Origin: Luzula sylvatica | Taxonomy: Eukaryota; Streptophyta; Magnoliopsida; Poales; Juncaceae | DNA length: 64,000 bases | Assembly (NCBI GenBank): GCA_946800325.1 | Contig: OX326959.1 | Coordinates: 40,352,908-40,416,907, forward strand | Direction: 5' to 3' | Part shown: positions 47,216-59,403 of the stretch, in pieces | Layout of the letters: each line of letters starts with the position of its first letter | Numbering within the stretch: position 1 is the first letter of the stretch | The notes under the pieces: generated by a model | What the model was told of the DNA's origin: nothing | Database searches by the model: none | Seen by the model: the letters and a program-made list of their open reading frames with translations, nothing else | Made by a program: the position numbers and the translations under genes

Positions 47216-48013
47216 AATTTTTTCTTTTGGTCTTTGCGATTAGTTTGATTTATATTTATTTCTAATTTCTAATAGGTCCACTTTATTGACAAATAATCAT
47301 CATTTCTTTAGTACAGGGAAAACGGGCGAACATGAATGGAAATTCACAATAAAGCCCCTAGATTCTTCTTACATTGCAAAAAAAAAGGGCAAAAAAAAGT
47401 CTGTTGCGACAACAAAAATATATAATTTTTTTAAAATGTAAACAGTGCAAATCATGAACAGATAAGCTTTTTTGATTTTCAAATAAACTTCGTTGAGGAT
47501 AAACTACGCACGATATGTTTTCATTTCCATATATGTGGCAAAACAATGACCTCTCCAAATAGTAATTCTTTAACTGCTTGGTCAAACAAAAAATATGAAT
47601 CATTCTCTTACAATGCTTGGTTGAACTTTGAAACATATGATGGTGCTGCCTGATATAATTGTGATCAGTTATTGTTTGCGGATGTAACCATGTTCTATTC
47701 ACAGTGTGGTAAACGGTTCCGCATGTTTTATCCAAAACAAACATAAGACTCGCCTCATGCTCTAATTCTGAACGAATTTGTCGTCTCAATTATGCCTCTT
47801 ATGTTACAATAAAACAATGCAAAACAGTGGCAACAAAAAAAGATTTTGAAGGATACGCAAATCCTCACTAAAAGGGTCTCTCGGACAACCATTGGATCTT
47901 TATTATACATACTTCAACTCTCATCTTAAAGAAAAATAACACTAACTGAAACAAAATGAAACTAGAGAAAACAAACACCAATTTGCTAAAATACAACAAT
48001 TTCATCGACATAA
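47216..48013. other. unique stretch between the EF-hand pseudogene and the Helitron end
   Basis: Contains a 143-codon minus-strand frame (47358-47789) with no recognisable domain, signal peptide or homologue within the window. In AT-rich DNA this length can arise by chance, so I do not call it. Confidence 0.4.
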
Positions 48014-48043
48014 CCCCGCGCAATGGCGCGGGGGTAAAGCTAG
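48014..48043 (+). mobile_element. Helitron 3' terminus
   Basis: A perfect 8-bp stem CCCCGCGC/GCGCGGGG with loop AATG, then GTAAAG and CTAG at 48040-48043 followed by T. This closely fits the Helitron 3' rule (hairpin, about 10 bp, CTRR-T). The 5' end was not found. The EF-hand pseudogene lies just inside it, so gene capture by a Helitron is possible. Confidence 0.75.
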
Positions 48044-48480
48044 TTATCATTTATTATCATTGTGGGCACTTCATAAACTTACTCTCATATTTTGATAGAT
48101 ATTCTTTTATCTTGAATTTTAAAAAGAAAACTTGGGAATTCAAATGCTTGCTTATGTCATCTTAAATTCCGGATTCTACCAGAACTGGGAATGCAAATTA
48201 TGTTTTTGTTGGAGAATTGTTTTAGTAGTAACTTTAAAATCGTAAAAATCCATTAACAGAAGGCCTGTAGGCTGAGTCTTATAACTTAATGCTTGACTTA
48301 AAAATTTGGTTCAAATTTGTTGAAATAATTAATTTATTTTCTTTATTAAAATAATATAATTACTTGATGGCTAACAAATTGAAAGAATATTCGGGAGAAA
48401 TCTTCATAACCCCTAAATATATACCAACTTAATCAAGTTTGTGAGCCATCTAGCTTGCTCTAGAACTTTCAAAGTATACT
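48044..48480. other. unique spacer before unit 4
   Basis: AT-rich. A weak tRNA-like segment is at about 48265-48320. Nothing else was recognised. Confidence 0.4.
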
Positions 48481-49940
48481 CAATCTGAGGGGTTAGTGAT
48501 AATTATTTTTTTAATTAACACAAATACACTTAATTAATAATTAATTATTATAGAATTAAGGTATATATGAATTAATAATTAATAATTAATATGTATTCAC
48601 TGTTAATAGAGTGTATTTATATTAATTAAGAGGGTAATTAGTTGTTAATCCCAATATAATCATTGTGTGGGAGAAACTAGGGAGAAGAGCAAAATTTCCC
48701 TCGTTTTTTTATTTAAGCTTCGGTTGACCAATAGCAAGAGCTGGATTTAAACCGACATAAATCATTGAAAAAAAAAAAATCAAAATAATAAATCCTTTTG
48801 TTGAAATAAAAAATTTGTTTTTTCGTTGAAATAAAACATTGTTTTTTTTATTGAATTAGAGAATAGATATTTCTACTCTTCGATTAAAAAACTCAGTTTT
48901 TGTATATTTGTAATTTATAATTTGTTAATTGTTACAGGCTGGGAAAATAAGATCATCTATATTTCCTTGAAAATACAAAGGTGCTTAAGTAAAAGAAAAA
49001 CCTCCACACATTGGCCACCTTTCCAGAAATTCAATTTCACCTTGTAAAAGTCATGCAAAACTTTGGATGATTCTTCTCTCGAAACCAAGAGTGCATAATT
49101 CAAAGGTCAAATGTCAGGATTTGTAATTTGTTCAATGAAATTTGAAGAAGAAACCAACATATGTTTTTATTCTCATCATTGTTGACCTCTTTTCAGACTC
49201 GGGCCAAGCGATAGGTCCAAAAAATTCGAATTTCGAATCCAAATGTTTAGATGATTCAAAATTTTCAAAATACATGATTTGTCCAGTTAAAAATATTGAT
49301 AATTACAATTAAACAATAAAAATTCTTGTGATTCATTGGTAAAAAATAATTATCTCTCTTCTAAGAAGTCATGAGTTCAAATACCACAACATATAATTTT
49401 TGATTTTTTTTTCCAATATAATGAAAATAGGAAAAAAAATTTGATCTAAACGAGATTTGAACAAATCACACAATCGATTGTGACAAAATACGTTAACTTT
49501 TCTTCAAACAAATTAATTGTATACGGGATTCACTTTCAAACTAGGCTTCGCGTACTCGAAAACTTGGGACCGGACATGCCTCTTTTGTGCTGAAAGAATT
49601 TTGTTCGACGCCTTCGTTTTCATATTTTTGACGTACATAGAAATAAGCACAAGAATATATTCAATACTTTTTATTTAAAACGTAATTTTGCATGTAATTT
49701 ATACTCATTCCCTGGCATTTTCACTTGCTTTTATACTATATATTATTTAATATTTACATCATAAAAACTTCACCTTTTTTTACACCATATCTATAACAAG
49801 AAGTATTCACGACCTTCCTTACAAAATAAAATATCCAAAATACCATGACTATTTTCTACAACAAAAATAACAAAAAAAATCATGTTCATCAACGGGTTAT
49901 TGAACGAAAACGGTGAATATGACCTCGCTACATCGAATTA
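48481..49940. other. gene-free left part of unit 4
   Basis: Counterpart of about 8510-9980. The 66-codon frame of the other units is interrupted here by a TAA near 49310, which argues against it being a gene. Confidence 0.5.
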
Positions 49941-50150
49941 CTAATCACATTGATCTCCAATATTGGCGCCGTAGTCATAATTGTTTGAAACGTAATGATC
50001 ATTGGTCGAGCTTTCACAGTAGGAATTCGTATTTGGAGGCCTTGTTTCTCTTCTATGTGGACAACCCGCAATCTGGCACGTTTTCCTTCCCGGACATGCA
50101 GGGTGCCTCTTTGAATTAGTATTTGGAGGTCTTGTTGCCGGAGAGGACAT
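49941..50150 (-). CDS. alpha-4: small Cys-rich HPACPG-motif protein
   Basis: A 69-residue product of unrecognised family. It starts M-S-S-P-A-T-R and has HPACPGRKTCQIAGCPH at residues 16-32. It is intact, without the 4-bp loss of units 2 and 3, and its tail ends Q-C-D as in alpha-1b. The TATA box is at 50320-50330, and the longest AAT microsatellite of the window lies just upstream. Confidence 0.6.
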   Translation of the reverse strand: MSSPATRPPNTNSKRHPACPGRKTCQIAGCPHRRETRPPNTNSYCESSTNDHYVSNNYDYGANIGDQCD

Positions 50151-50319
50151 GTTCCGATTATTTTGATTCACTTCTTTTAAAAACAAGGTAGGAATATATA
50201 GTACTTTCGTGGACCGGAGTACTTCTAGATTGAAGTCGGAGAAAATTTGCAGTAGATTGAAATAGGTTTTGAAATAGATAGAAAATTAGAAATAGGTCTT
50301 GAAAATTTTGTATGTTGTA

Positions 50320-50330
50320 AATATTTATAG
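50320..50330 (-). promoter_or_regulatory. TATA box of alpha-4
   Basis: Minus-strand CTATAAATATT, 120 bp from the microsatellite and about 170 bp from the ATG. Confidence 0.5.
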
Positions 50331-50448
50331 GAGAGGAAGGGAGAGTGTTGTATGGAAATTACATTCAAATTTCCATCATTAGAGAATGGAAATGGATCAT
50401 TGAGCGAGCTAATAAGAAAAAGGTCCCAAAACCAATGCAATAGTATCC

Positions 50449-50449
<1 letters not shown>

Positions 50450-50518
<69 letters not shown>

Positions 50519-50552
50519 CAATAAAAATAATAATAATAACAACAACAACAAC

Positions 50553-50612
<60 letters not shown>
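50450..50612. repeat. AAT/AAC microsatellite upstream of alpha-4
   Basis: About 163 bp of trinucleotide repeat, the longest of the four. The same internal AAC and AAAAAT interruptions as in units 2 and 3 show common origin. Confidence 0.9.
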
Positions 50613-50613
<1 letters not shown>

Positions 50614-52262
50614 GGGTTTTTTTTGAGAAATTAAAACTAGGGTTTTGTAAAAATATCAAAGTTTCGCAAAAATACACCCCACAATAGATTCGTACGTTAA
50701 CACAATATATTTTTGGACGAAATGTGATTTTAATATTAAAAAGTCACCAACGTCAAAAAACAAATTAATCTTTTTGTATATGCATTAGAACGTTTGATAT
50801 TATTTGCAAACATTAATTGCAATAATTTTCTTTTTTGATCATTGGTGTGACCAGCACAGGAATTTCATTTTTTAATAGTTGAAATTTCATTGATATTGTT
50901 TTTCAAACATTTCTTCCTAACTAAGAATTCTTGAGATTTAGTAAACTACTATATGTTTATTAGCTCAACATGAAAGCAGATGAAAATTAGAAAAATAGAA
51001 AACGTGTGTAATTCTCAAAGCAATTAATTAAAACCGAGTAAACTAGAAATAAAATAATAAACAAAGGTTGACGTTTAAAAATTTCTAGTATAGTCCCTGA
51101 ACTTCAATATTTTTCTATATTTTATTTAATATGGAATTTCTTGGAATGTTCGCTAATTATAAACCTTTCATTTATCATTAGTTTATAGAAACTTTAACTT
51201 TGATAATGGAGGGCAAATAATGAACATTCAAAGAAGCAAGCTAGTCATGGTATATGGAAATAAGGGATATGAGTACAATTTATCCTATGTCTGAGAGAAA
51301 GGCATTACAACCTTGAAATAAGGGATATGAGTAAAATAATGAACAATTATAATCGAGTAGATTGAATGCTTGACACAAAATGTTGAAGAGGTTATGTGTT
51401 CTAGTTCCATCAGCATCAGCATCATATAAAAAATATATATGTATCAATAATGACAAGAGACCGCTTGTTCGGCGTCATTCGAGAAAAAAAAAAGAAACTA
51501 AACCAACTAGCTAATTGAGATGTTTTAGTTCAAGTTCTATGTGTGAGAGAAAGGCATTACAACCTTGAAATGTAGATGGAGATTATGATCCTAGATCTTC
51601 CTCATTATCATTATACAGGGTGTTTATTTTTTCAATCACAAGAAAACAGAAAATAGCAATTACATAGTTTGTTCTTTGTTGAATTCTTAATCGGCCTCTA
51701 ATTACTTACGCATTTTTATATAAATTTATGTTTGTATTTATTTGGCCATAAATTCTTTCTGATGGGATAAAATAGAGAAACTTTACGATCAAGAGATCAT
51801 CAGAATCTTTAAACTAAACCAATTCAAGGGAGCAGCACAATCTTTAAGACGCTGTAATTCGCTGATCAAGATAGCATTAATATCGTGCCTCTGATTAGAT
51901 GAAATCTCATAAAATAATTCAGAACTCAAGCAAAAGCCATCGCGAAATTCCGAAATTCTAGATAAAGAAGGAGCATGAATTTCGTGCCTCTAAGAGATGG
52001 AAATAGATCTTAATGGAGGATAATAGATCTAATTTTGTTTCACATAATTGAGTTGTTTTAAATTACAATTAAGATTCAACAGAAGAGTAAATCAGAAAAA
52101 TAGATTATTTCACAAGAATAAATCATTGCTTATAACAATTTTAACATGAATACACAAACAACTTTTATCCTTGAAAAGCAAAACAAACGCATCCAAAATA
52201 ATCTTGTTCTTTTTTTTATTTTTCTTGCACACGAAACAAGTCCTAAATAAACTCGACCAAAA
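50613..52262. other. gene-free stretch, unit 4
   Basis: Counterpart of 11324-12989, with a deletion of about 60 bp relative to units 2 and 3 near 50686. No gene was recognised. Confidence 0.45.
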
Positions 52263-52472
52263 TCATTTAAAACTCGTCTGCCTATCTTGGAGTAACAAAA
52301 ACAGAAATAAGAAGAACAGAACTCGACACTCCTCGTCTGGATCGAGCCATGCGGCACTACACGCTCCTGCGCCAATATTATGAATACACGCTGACAACTT
52401 GCACCTCTTCTTTCCTGGACAAGCTGGATGTCTTTTAAGGGATTGCAAACTCTTCTTCTCAGAGGAATACAT
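52263..52472 (-). CDS. beta-4: small Cys-rich HPACPG-motif protein
   Basis: A 69-residue product of unrecognised family. It starts M-Y-S-S-E-K-K, with motif HPACPGKKRCKLSACIH at residues 15-31. The glycine before the third cysteine is alanine here, but all Cys and His are kept. The tail has gained one Cys and one Trp relative to beta-2. The TATA box is at 52571-52580. Confidence 0.6.
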   Translation of the reverse strand: MYSSEKKSLQSLKRHPACPGKKRCKLSACIHNIGAGACSAAWLDPDEECRVLFFLFLFLLLQDRQTSFK

Positions 52473-52570
52473 CTTGCTTATTTCTAGGGTTTAACTTTTA
52501 AGTTAGATTATGAATTGGAAAAATTTGTCGGATAAATGAGAGATGAATATAGGAAATGTATTTTGCATCC

Positions 52571-52580
52571 TCATTTATAG
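52571..52580 (-). promoter_or_regulatory. TATA box of beta-4
   Basis: Minus-strand CTATAAATGA about 100 bp upstream of the ATG. Confidence 0.45.
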
Positions 52581-53644
52581 GGAACTTTGAGTAGGTTTTA
52601 ATTTTATTAGTATGAAGTTTCCTCCGTTGACTTGAAAATAGTTCGATTATATATAAAATGAATTAAGAGCGGAAAATACGTGGAATAAACTAGGTAAAAT
52701 TGGAGGAAAATACTAGTGAAAATGGATGGTAAGTTAAAGAGTTTTAAAGGGTAATGCATTCCTTTACTTATTGCCCAAGTAGAGACTATATAATAGTTTA
52801 TTCGTTATAAGGACATGCAAACTAATTAACAGACAGCTGTGGATTAATCCGACAACTATCTTAATCAGCGATTTACTGTGGCAGAAATATAATGGCCTAT
52901 TATATACTCCATATGCATATAGTCGGAATTTATATGGTCATTTAAAGTTTAAACTCAATTAGATTCATATCGTTTAAATTCATGAAAATAATAGACATGA
53001 TACAACAAGTTAAGTTTAAATTCAATTAGGTTAATGTCCATTTTGGATAAAATCAACTTAATTAATGTGGGGTAAAATTAGATGACATTTAATTTTATCA
53101 AGTTAGAGAACTAATCAGGATTTTAGATTGCACAAGATGAAAACTTGAAAGTCAAATTAATCAAGGATTAGAAGTTCCAAATTTTCTTGATTAATTAGAT
53201 TCATTTTAGTTTAATATTTTAAATACTTTATATCGATCAATAAAAAAAATACTTTATATCGAATCTGGCTAAATAGATAACCACATCGCAAAAATGCCAC
53301 ATAAATTCCAGGAAGTTTCTTAGTTGAATTGAGGAAATCAATTAAATCAGCTCTATTTATCCGAGTGCAAAAGAACTTAAAAATATTATTTTTTGTTTCT
53401 TTTATAATATATATATATGAATTTAGTAAAATCCAGCTACTCAATGTAGCTGGCTTAATAAAAATAGCATGAAGAGAAAATACGTGTTCGATATATAATT
53501 CATGCTTATCGAATTTATTTAAAAATAAAATAAAGGAAAAAACGTGTTTGGTTTTTTTAAGTATAGTCCTGGACTCTTGTGAACTTTCATTAGTAGTCAC
53601 ATAAGTTCCAAGCATTTTCTTATACGCAAACTCCATATTTATCC
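52581..53644. other. intergenic region beta-4 / gamma-4, gamma promoter lost
   Basis: Counterpart of about 13291-14356. The 141-codon minus frame at 53211-53636 is an extended version of a frame seen in units 2 and 3 and has no domain. The gamma TATA-like box and start are deleted at its right edge. Confidence 0.5.
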
Positions 53645-53734
53645 GAGTTTGGGACCCATCGTGATCGATCCATAAATCATCATTCCCACTTGCAAAGGCG
53701 TCGGCGCTTCATGTTGTACTTTAATATTCTATGA
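53645..53734 (+). pseudogene. gamma-4: C-terminal remnant only
   Basis: Keeps about the last 30 codons of gamma (from E-F-G on) and the following GAA run. The promoter, start and whole Cys motif are deleted. Confidence 0.75.
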
Positions 53735-54206
53735 GAAGAAGAAGAAGAAGAGGAGATAAATATTATAAGTTTTTTTTGTTAATTAGATTTTTTGTTATCA
53801 CTGATATGTGTATAGGCATGGAAAATATTTTGGCAAAAAAGAAAATAAAAAAATAAGAATATTTTGTAAAAGATTTTGTTATATCAAAGGATATTTTTAA
53901 TTACATTTATATACTTATGGAGATTACTGAATTATCTCATGTTTTTGACACTTATTATGCCCCTTACATACAGTATGGATTATGAATGTTCAAGGACAAT
54001 TGGTCTTTTGGAAAACATTTGGGAACCCCTTATTTTTTAGTGAAAGAGTCGAAATTTCTTAATAAGACATTAATACATGCGCTACAATGAATACAAAGTA
54101 AATTTTTTTTCCTACATATAAAATTCCTTCAAAATATCTTTCATAAAAACTCTTCGTATTAGCTTCATAGGAAAGTTCATTTATAATTAAGACTAATTCT
54201 TGCAAA

Positions 54207-56746
54207 CTTTGATTAATTTATGCATAATAATGATTTTGTGATTAGTTTATTTCATAAACTATACAAAATCCCACTTTCCTTTTAAATTTCCCAATAAATA
54301 ACTATCTAACTAAATTTGCCAGTATTTTACTCTCTTTCACAAATATAATACTTGAAATTCTACAATCACACTTCAGAAGCTATTGCTTCAAAAAAAAAAT
54401 CCAAACCCAAAAGTACCATAAAATTCTAATCCAATTAAATCTAAACTTTGAACCCAAATCAAAAAAATTTCAAGGCTTTATGAATCCTAAATTCTAAATT
54501 CCCTAGAGCCCTAGATCCAATAAATTCTAGAGTTGAAACTATAAATTCCAATTCCTATTGAGATATCCATGTTTGATAAACAATAAATTCAAAATTGCAT
54601 TCATGATGCAACCCATATCATTTTTCTTGTAAATGTTTTCTCATAATTTAGCATAGTTGCTCCGATATTTATAGTTAGATGTTTCACATTTCAAGGTTTT
54701 GATTGATTTGTATAATTTTTTTATATTATAATTTCCATTAGTTTTTTCCTATGTTTTAGTAGGTTTAATTATAAAAAAATGTATTCGTGCCTCTATACAA
54801 CAATGTCAAGGTTCAAAAATATTTCTATATGTCCTCGAATGCATGTTTTAATGTTATCACACATACACGCATTGACATATCTTAGTAGGGGTCAGGAGAC
54901 ATCACTCTTCCAAGATTTTCACAGAACAATGTATATAGTTACTGATTCAGCATAATTTATCTGTATAACAGTGTAAATTTTACACCCCCCCCCCTTCCCC
55001 AAAGATTTTTGTACTGTAATTTAAGTATATATATTATTTGTGTTGTTTAATATAGATCTAGAGGAGGGTGAATAGGTAATCCTAATTCTAATTTTGCAAG
55101 CTAATAGAATGCAATTTAGGTATTTGTGTAATCTTAAATAATTTAAAATAAATAGATAATGTACCACAATCTATGACACACAATATTTATTACGGAGTTC
55201 GGTAGGTGGTTGCTTTGTAGTTTTAACTCACTGTTTACTTTCTCAATCGACCTACTCGATAATTTACAAGTACCTACGTCTCTGATGATGCTTTGCGCCG
55301 TTTAGACACTCTATTAAATTTTACCGAATCAAAGATTACAAGATTTCCCAAGATCGAATTATATGTTTCTATCGATCTATGTCAGACTTTACAATTTAGT
55401 GCTAGCCTATTGCAATCTACAAATCGAACTCTGTATAATCGGTCACGCGACTGGGGAATCGTTTGTAGGAATGATTGGAAAGATCTATCCTAGATCAAGG
55501 TATTGATTTAGAGAAATTAAACTGAAGATATTTTGGCTAGTTTTTCTCTCTTTGATATTGTATAAAAGTTGTGGAAGAGATAGAGAGAAACTCAAGATAT
55601 TTAGCCTATAATTTATAACTACTAATATTTCTTTATAATTATTGTTTTGTTGTTTGAATTATTTTTATTTTGCAACTCGTTATTGTTGAAACGAAATTCT
55701 CTTCATCAAAAGTTGAAGACTTTATTTTGTTTATTGATGTATCTGAAGTTGCGGAATATTTTTTTGTGATTTCTTCTTGAACAACATAGAATATCATAAC
55801 AGTAATATTATATTCAAAATCACCTGTTATAATATTTATTTCGTTATTGTTTTTCTTGTAAATAGTTTAAACAGTAGAAATAACACGTGCTTTATATTAT
55901 TTTATATCATGCAATGGAAAATATAAAATAATATAAAACTCAATCGTGGAAGTAATTTAATAAATAATATCGAAATTTAATTTATAATAAACGTAAATAC
56001 AAATTATTTTATATGACATGATTTTTTTTATTTACATTTTTTAAAATAACAATACAATTTGATAGGTATTTATAAGTTTAAGAAGTTATTTAGACGGATG
56101 AACTATTTTTTAGTTCTATTACTTTTTGAAAAAAATTTGTTTGCTTAAAAACACAAATATAATTTACTTAGTATTATATGAGATTCTTATAGCTATAATT
56201 TAAAAAAAATAAAAGTAATAATACTTAAAAATTCTTTAAGACAAATAAAATTCTTAAAAATTTATTATGTAAATATGTATTTTTTTGCATTGTATTTTCT
56301 TACATAATATCTTTTCAAATTGAAATTATGAAAAACGGTATGTACGAACTATGTTAATATGGATGTCAAAATAAAGAGAAAATGAAAATGAATATATTTG
56401 ATGGATTATAAAATTAAATTTCTAGAAATAATACTAATATATTTTCTACGTTTTATAATATTACATATTAAATTATTAATATTTTATATATAAACTTTTC
56501 ATATTCCATTGCATTCACATTTGATCATTTAATCTTATGTGAAATGTTAAAACAATTGATTAGACTTGGTCTAATGTGATTCTAACCAATAATAATAGGC
56601 CACATTATTAATGTAGGATGATGTGACTTTCTAAGAATGCTTAAAACAGGTGTAATATAATGACACATAAATAACTACACAAAATATGATCTTCAAAAAA
56701 TCTAACAAAAATTAATGATTGATATTAAACCACATCACTACATCTA
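54207..56746. other. single-copy, gene-poor spacer
   Basis: No repeat of the core unit and no convincing gene. A 66-codon plus frame (55293-55493) lies in the only less AT-rich part. A poly-C run is at about 54985-54995. Confidence 0.5.
55054..55600. repeat. possible old LTR-retrotransposon fragment
   Basis: The segment AGATCTAGAGGAGGGTGAAT, followed by a TACGGAGTTCGGT-like segment and CCTACGTCTC, resembles a motif set I associate with dispersed plant LTR-type repeats. No ends, duplication or coding domain were found. Confidence 0.25.
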
Positions 56747-57734
56747 ATGGTTCAAATTAAAACTTAAAAATAATCATACAAAATGCATGTCTTGAATGAT
56801 CAAATATAATATTAAAGTATATGATGAATCCACATCACACAATATAATGGTTAATAATCATGATAAACATGATGATGTGGTTTCTTGAGGAGGCTCACAG
56901 ATAGGTGCAAAATAAGGGAGTGGGTAAATTATAAATACTTAAAAACAAAAAATTATGAATTAACCATTAATTGCAATTAACAATTAATGTGTTAATTACT
57001 CATGATGACAATATGATGATGTCATCAAGAAAGTGGGGGGGAATTGAGAGGCACGGTGGAAGACCCATATCTATATGTCTAACATTTTATAACATAATTT
57101 GTGCATTTTTAGAAGGTCACATCATCATATTATGATGACGCGAACTATTGCTATTAAAAAACCTATTACACAATAAATTTCTTATTAAAAAAAGCTAAGA
57201 ATTACATACAAAACAGTAACATACGCATGTACAAACCAATGATCGCATAGCTTGGATGGTTAGCTATTTTGGCACAAGATCCATATGTTATAATATGTTG
57301 TGATTCCGAATTCCATTTGAATCACATAAAAATTGCATAAAAAAATGAACGCGATTTGTGGTCTATGATTCTCTCCATCAACATACACATGTACAAAAAG
57401 AGTTTAAAAATCTTTTTTTCTCATTCTCCTTAATTTTGTTCAGGCTAAAATAGTATCACACTAAAATCACACATACAGAAGAACCAACGTCCTATTTTAC
57501 AACAAATAAATCTATCACACACATATATGCGCATAATATACATAAAATAACCAACAAACTATTTTTACAACGAGAAGAAGAAAACTACCATACATATATT
57601 TACATAATTTACATAAAAGAACCAACAAATTATTTTTATAACAAAAAGAGGAAACTATCATAAACATATTTACATAATATACATAGTCAAGTCACAAGAT
57701 CGATTCGAAAGTATTCACCAAAAGTACGCTAAAA

Positions 57735-58134
57735 TCACGGAGCTATTACGTCATTGCAGCAGGGATTCGCACTCGAACCTCGTTCAATATACCATTCTGA
57801 TCGATCTGCATCATGAACACTTGTAACAAGTGGGTTCCTTGAGAAATTTGAGCGTCTCGGTGCTCCTAAGTTGTGAATGCATCCTCGTAATGTGCATCGA
57901 CGTCTTCCAGGACACGCCGGATGTGGCTGCGAAGAAGGACTTTTTTAGTTTTACAATTATATATATTCATCAAATCATATGATATATATAGAGGAGAAAA
58001 GCAAAAAATAACTTATGAAAAAGCAAGAAAAATAAAATGATTTTAGCTCATGTATAGTAAAATAAAAAGATAATTTGATCTTTTTAGAAACAAACCTTGG
58101 TTGGCATTGGTGGCCTATTTGGAGGAGAACTCAT
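57735..58134 (-). CDS. delta-2: small Cys-rich HPACPG-motif protein, two exons
   Basis: Identical by eye to 989-1388: exon 1 is 58096-58134, exon 2 is 57735-57926, and the predicted product is 76 residues with PHPACPGRRRCTLRGCIH opening exon 2. The TATA box is at 58248-58257. The identity reflects the very recent duplication and is not independent evidence of selection. Confidence 0.6.
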
Positions 58135-58247
58135 GATCAAATTTTTTGGCGTGTATATGGACCAAATTTTTTGTTTTAGACTTTACCTTTCTTGTTTTTG
58201 GAATAAATAGGAACTTGATTAATGAGAATTGTTGAGGACACTCACGG

Positions 58248-58257
58248 CCTTTATATA
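58248..58257 (-). promoter_or_regulatory. TATA box of delta-2
   Basis: Minus-strand TATATAAAGG, the counterpart of 1502-1511. Confidence 0.5.
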
Positions 58258-58962
58258 ATTAAGCAAGTCGGTGATGGGAATTTTACTAGAGATTTACAGT
58301 TCATTTCTCAATTTAATTAACTCTGGTTGGAAATTTGAATGAAAAACCATGTCATTTTACAAGAGTTTCTCGTGAAATTTACGGTTTTTAAGAGGAAGTC
58401 CATCTTAAACTCGTGAAATTTGGTCTCCAATTTACGGTTTTTTCATCATACACTGAAATTTACGTGAAAATTCATGACATATTCCAAGATTTTTCTCTTG
58501 AAATTTACGATTATGTATATGTTAGATGAAGGTTCATTTTGAACTTCTATATCTTGTGCAACACGATTGCATATTTTCCCATTAAACCAGGAAATTTGTG
58601 GGAAAATCGTAGTATTTTACAAGATTTCCATTCATGATGACATTGGTACAAAAATGTATTGATTTTGGCCTTCAACGATTGAAGAACTTTATTTTCTTCT
58701 CTCTACCCTCCTCATAAATAATCTTATTTTTATTTTATTTAAATTAAGTTTTTTTTTACTAATTATACTATATCATAATTTAAAATTATAAAAATTCTTA
58801 TTTTGTTCAACTGAATAGAATAAAGTATAATTTAATTTATTCAAATCGGTTTAAAATTATTTTGCTTGTTTGGAATATAATTTATTTTAGTTTAAATTCA
58901 TTTGATTGTGTTCGAACCAATCCGGTCAAATGGACAGTTTAAGACTGTTGTGGATTTAATAC

Positions 58963-59403
58963 GGGTGACGCTATTGCAAGAGGCAACATGAATAATTGAG
59001 AGCAATTTGAATTTTTGTTTTATTAAATGACCGTTATACCGTTGTTATTTAGGAATTGATGATTACATTTATGTATTAATTTATCACATTTCATAAACCA
59101 TGCAAATAAAATCTTTCATATATCAAAAATATTTTTATTCTTAATTTTTTTCATCATACAAAAATAATTAAATTGTAACATGTCATATATATTTAAATAT
59201 GAAAATTAAAATATATTGGTCATATTTGGTTTTTTCATAATATTAGGAAAAATATTTTTGCATTATGTGTGAAAGATATAAGTAATAATATATAAGTATA
59301 ATAAATATCAATCGCCATAAATAGGGGTATATTGGTCATTTGATTAAAAAACATTGAAATTTCTCTCAATTTAGCCATGTTGGCTCTTTCAATAGCGTCA
59401 CCC
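58963..59403. mobile_element. MITE, second copy of 2217-2657
   Basis: Same ends and the same TTTAATAC/TTTAATAT flanks, inherited through the block duplication rather than a new insertion. Confidence 0.8.

Larger units (their letters stand above)
48481..54206. repeat. core unit copy 4
   Basis: Collinear with about 8510 to 15750 of unit 1, but with only one gamma remnant and no gamma tandem duplication. The gamma 5' end is deleted at 53638-53644 (CTCCATAT, then filler, then GAGTTTGGG). Alpha and beta are intact. Confidence 0.9.

Noticed and set aside
46972..47265. Plus frame with C-T-R-R-Q-R-C-R-L-S-G, superficially like the HPACPG motif
   Set aside because: No H-P-A-C-P-G, no third Cys or His. 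The overlapping frame ends at a splice-like GTAAGC and fits an exon of another gene better.
47358..47789. 143-codon minus frame in unique DNA
   Set aside because: No domain, repeat or second copy to test conservation. It lies close to a transposon end in AT-rich DNA.
53211..53636. 141-codon minus frame upstream of the gamma-4 remnant
   Set aside because: In units 1-3 the same region gives a shorter frame or none. It spans the gamma promoter region and has no domain.
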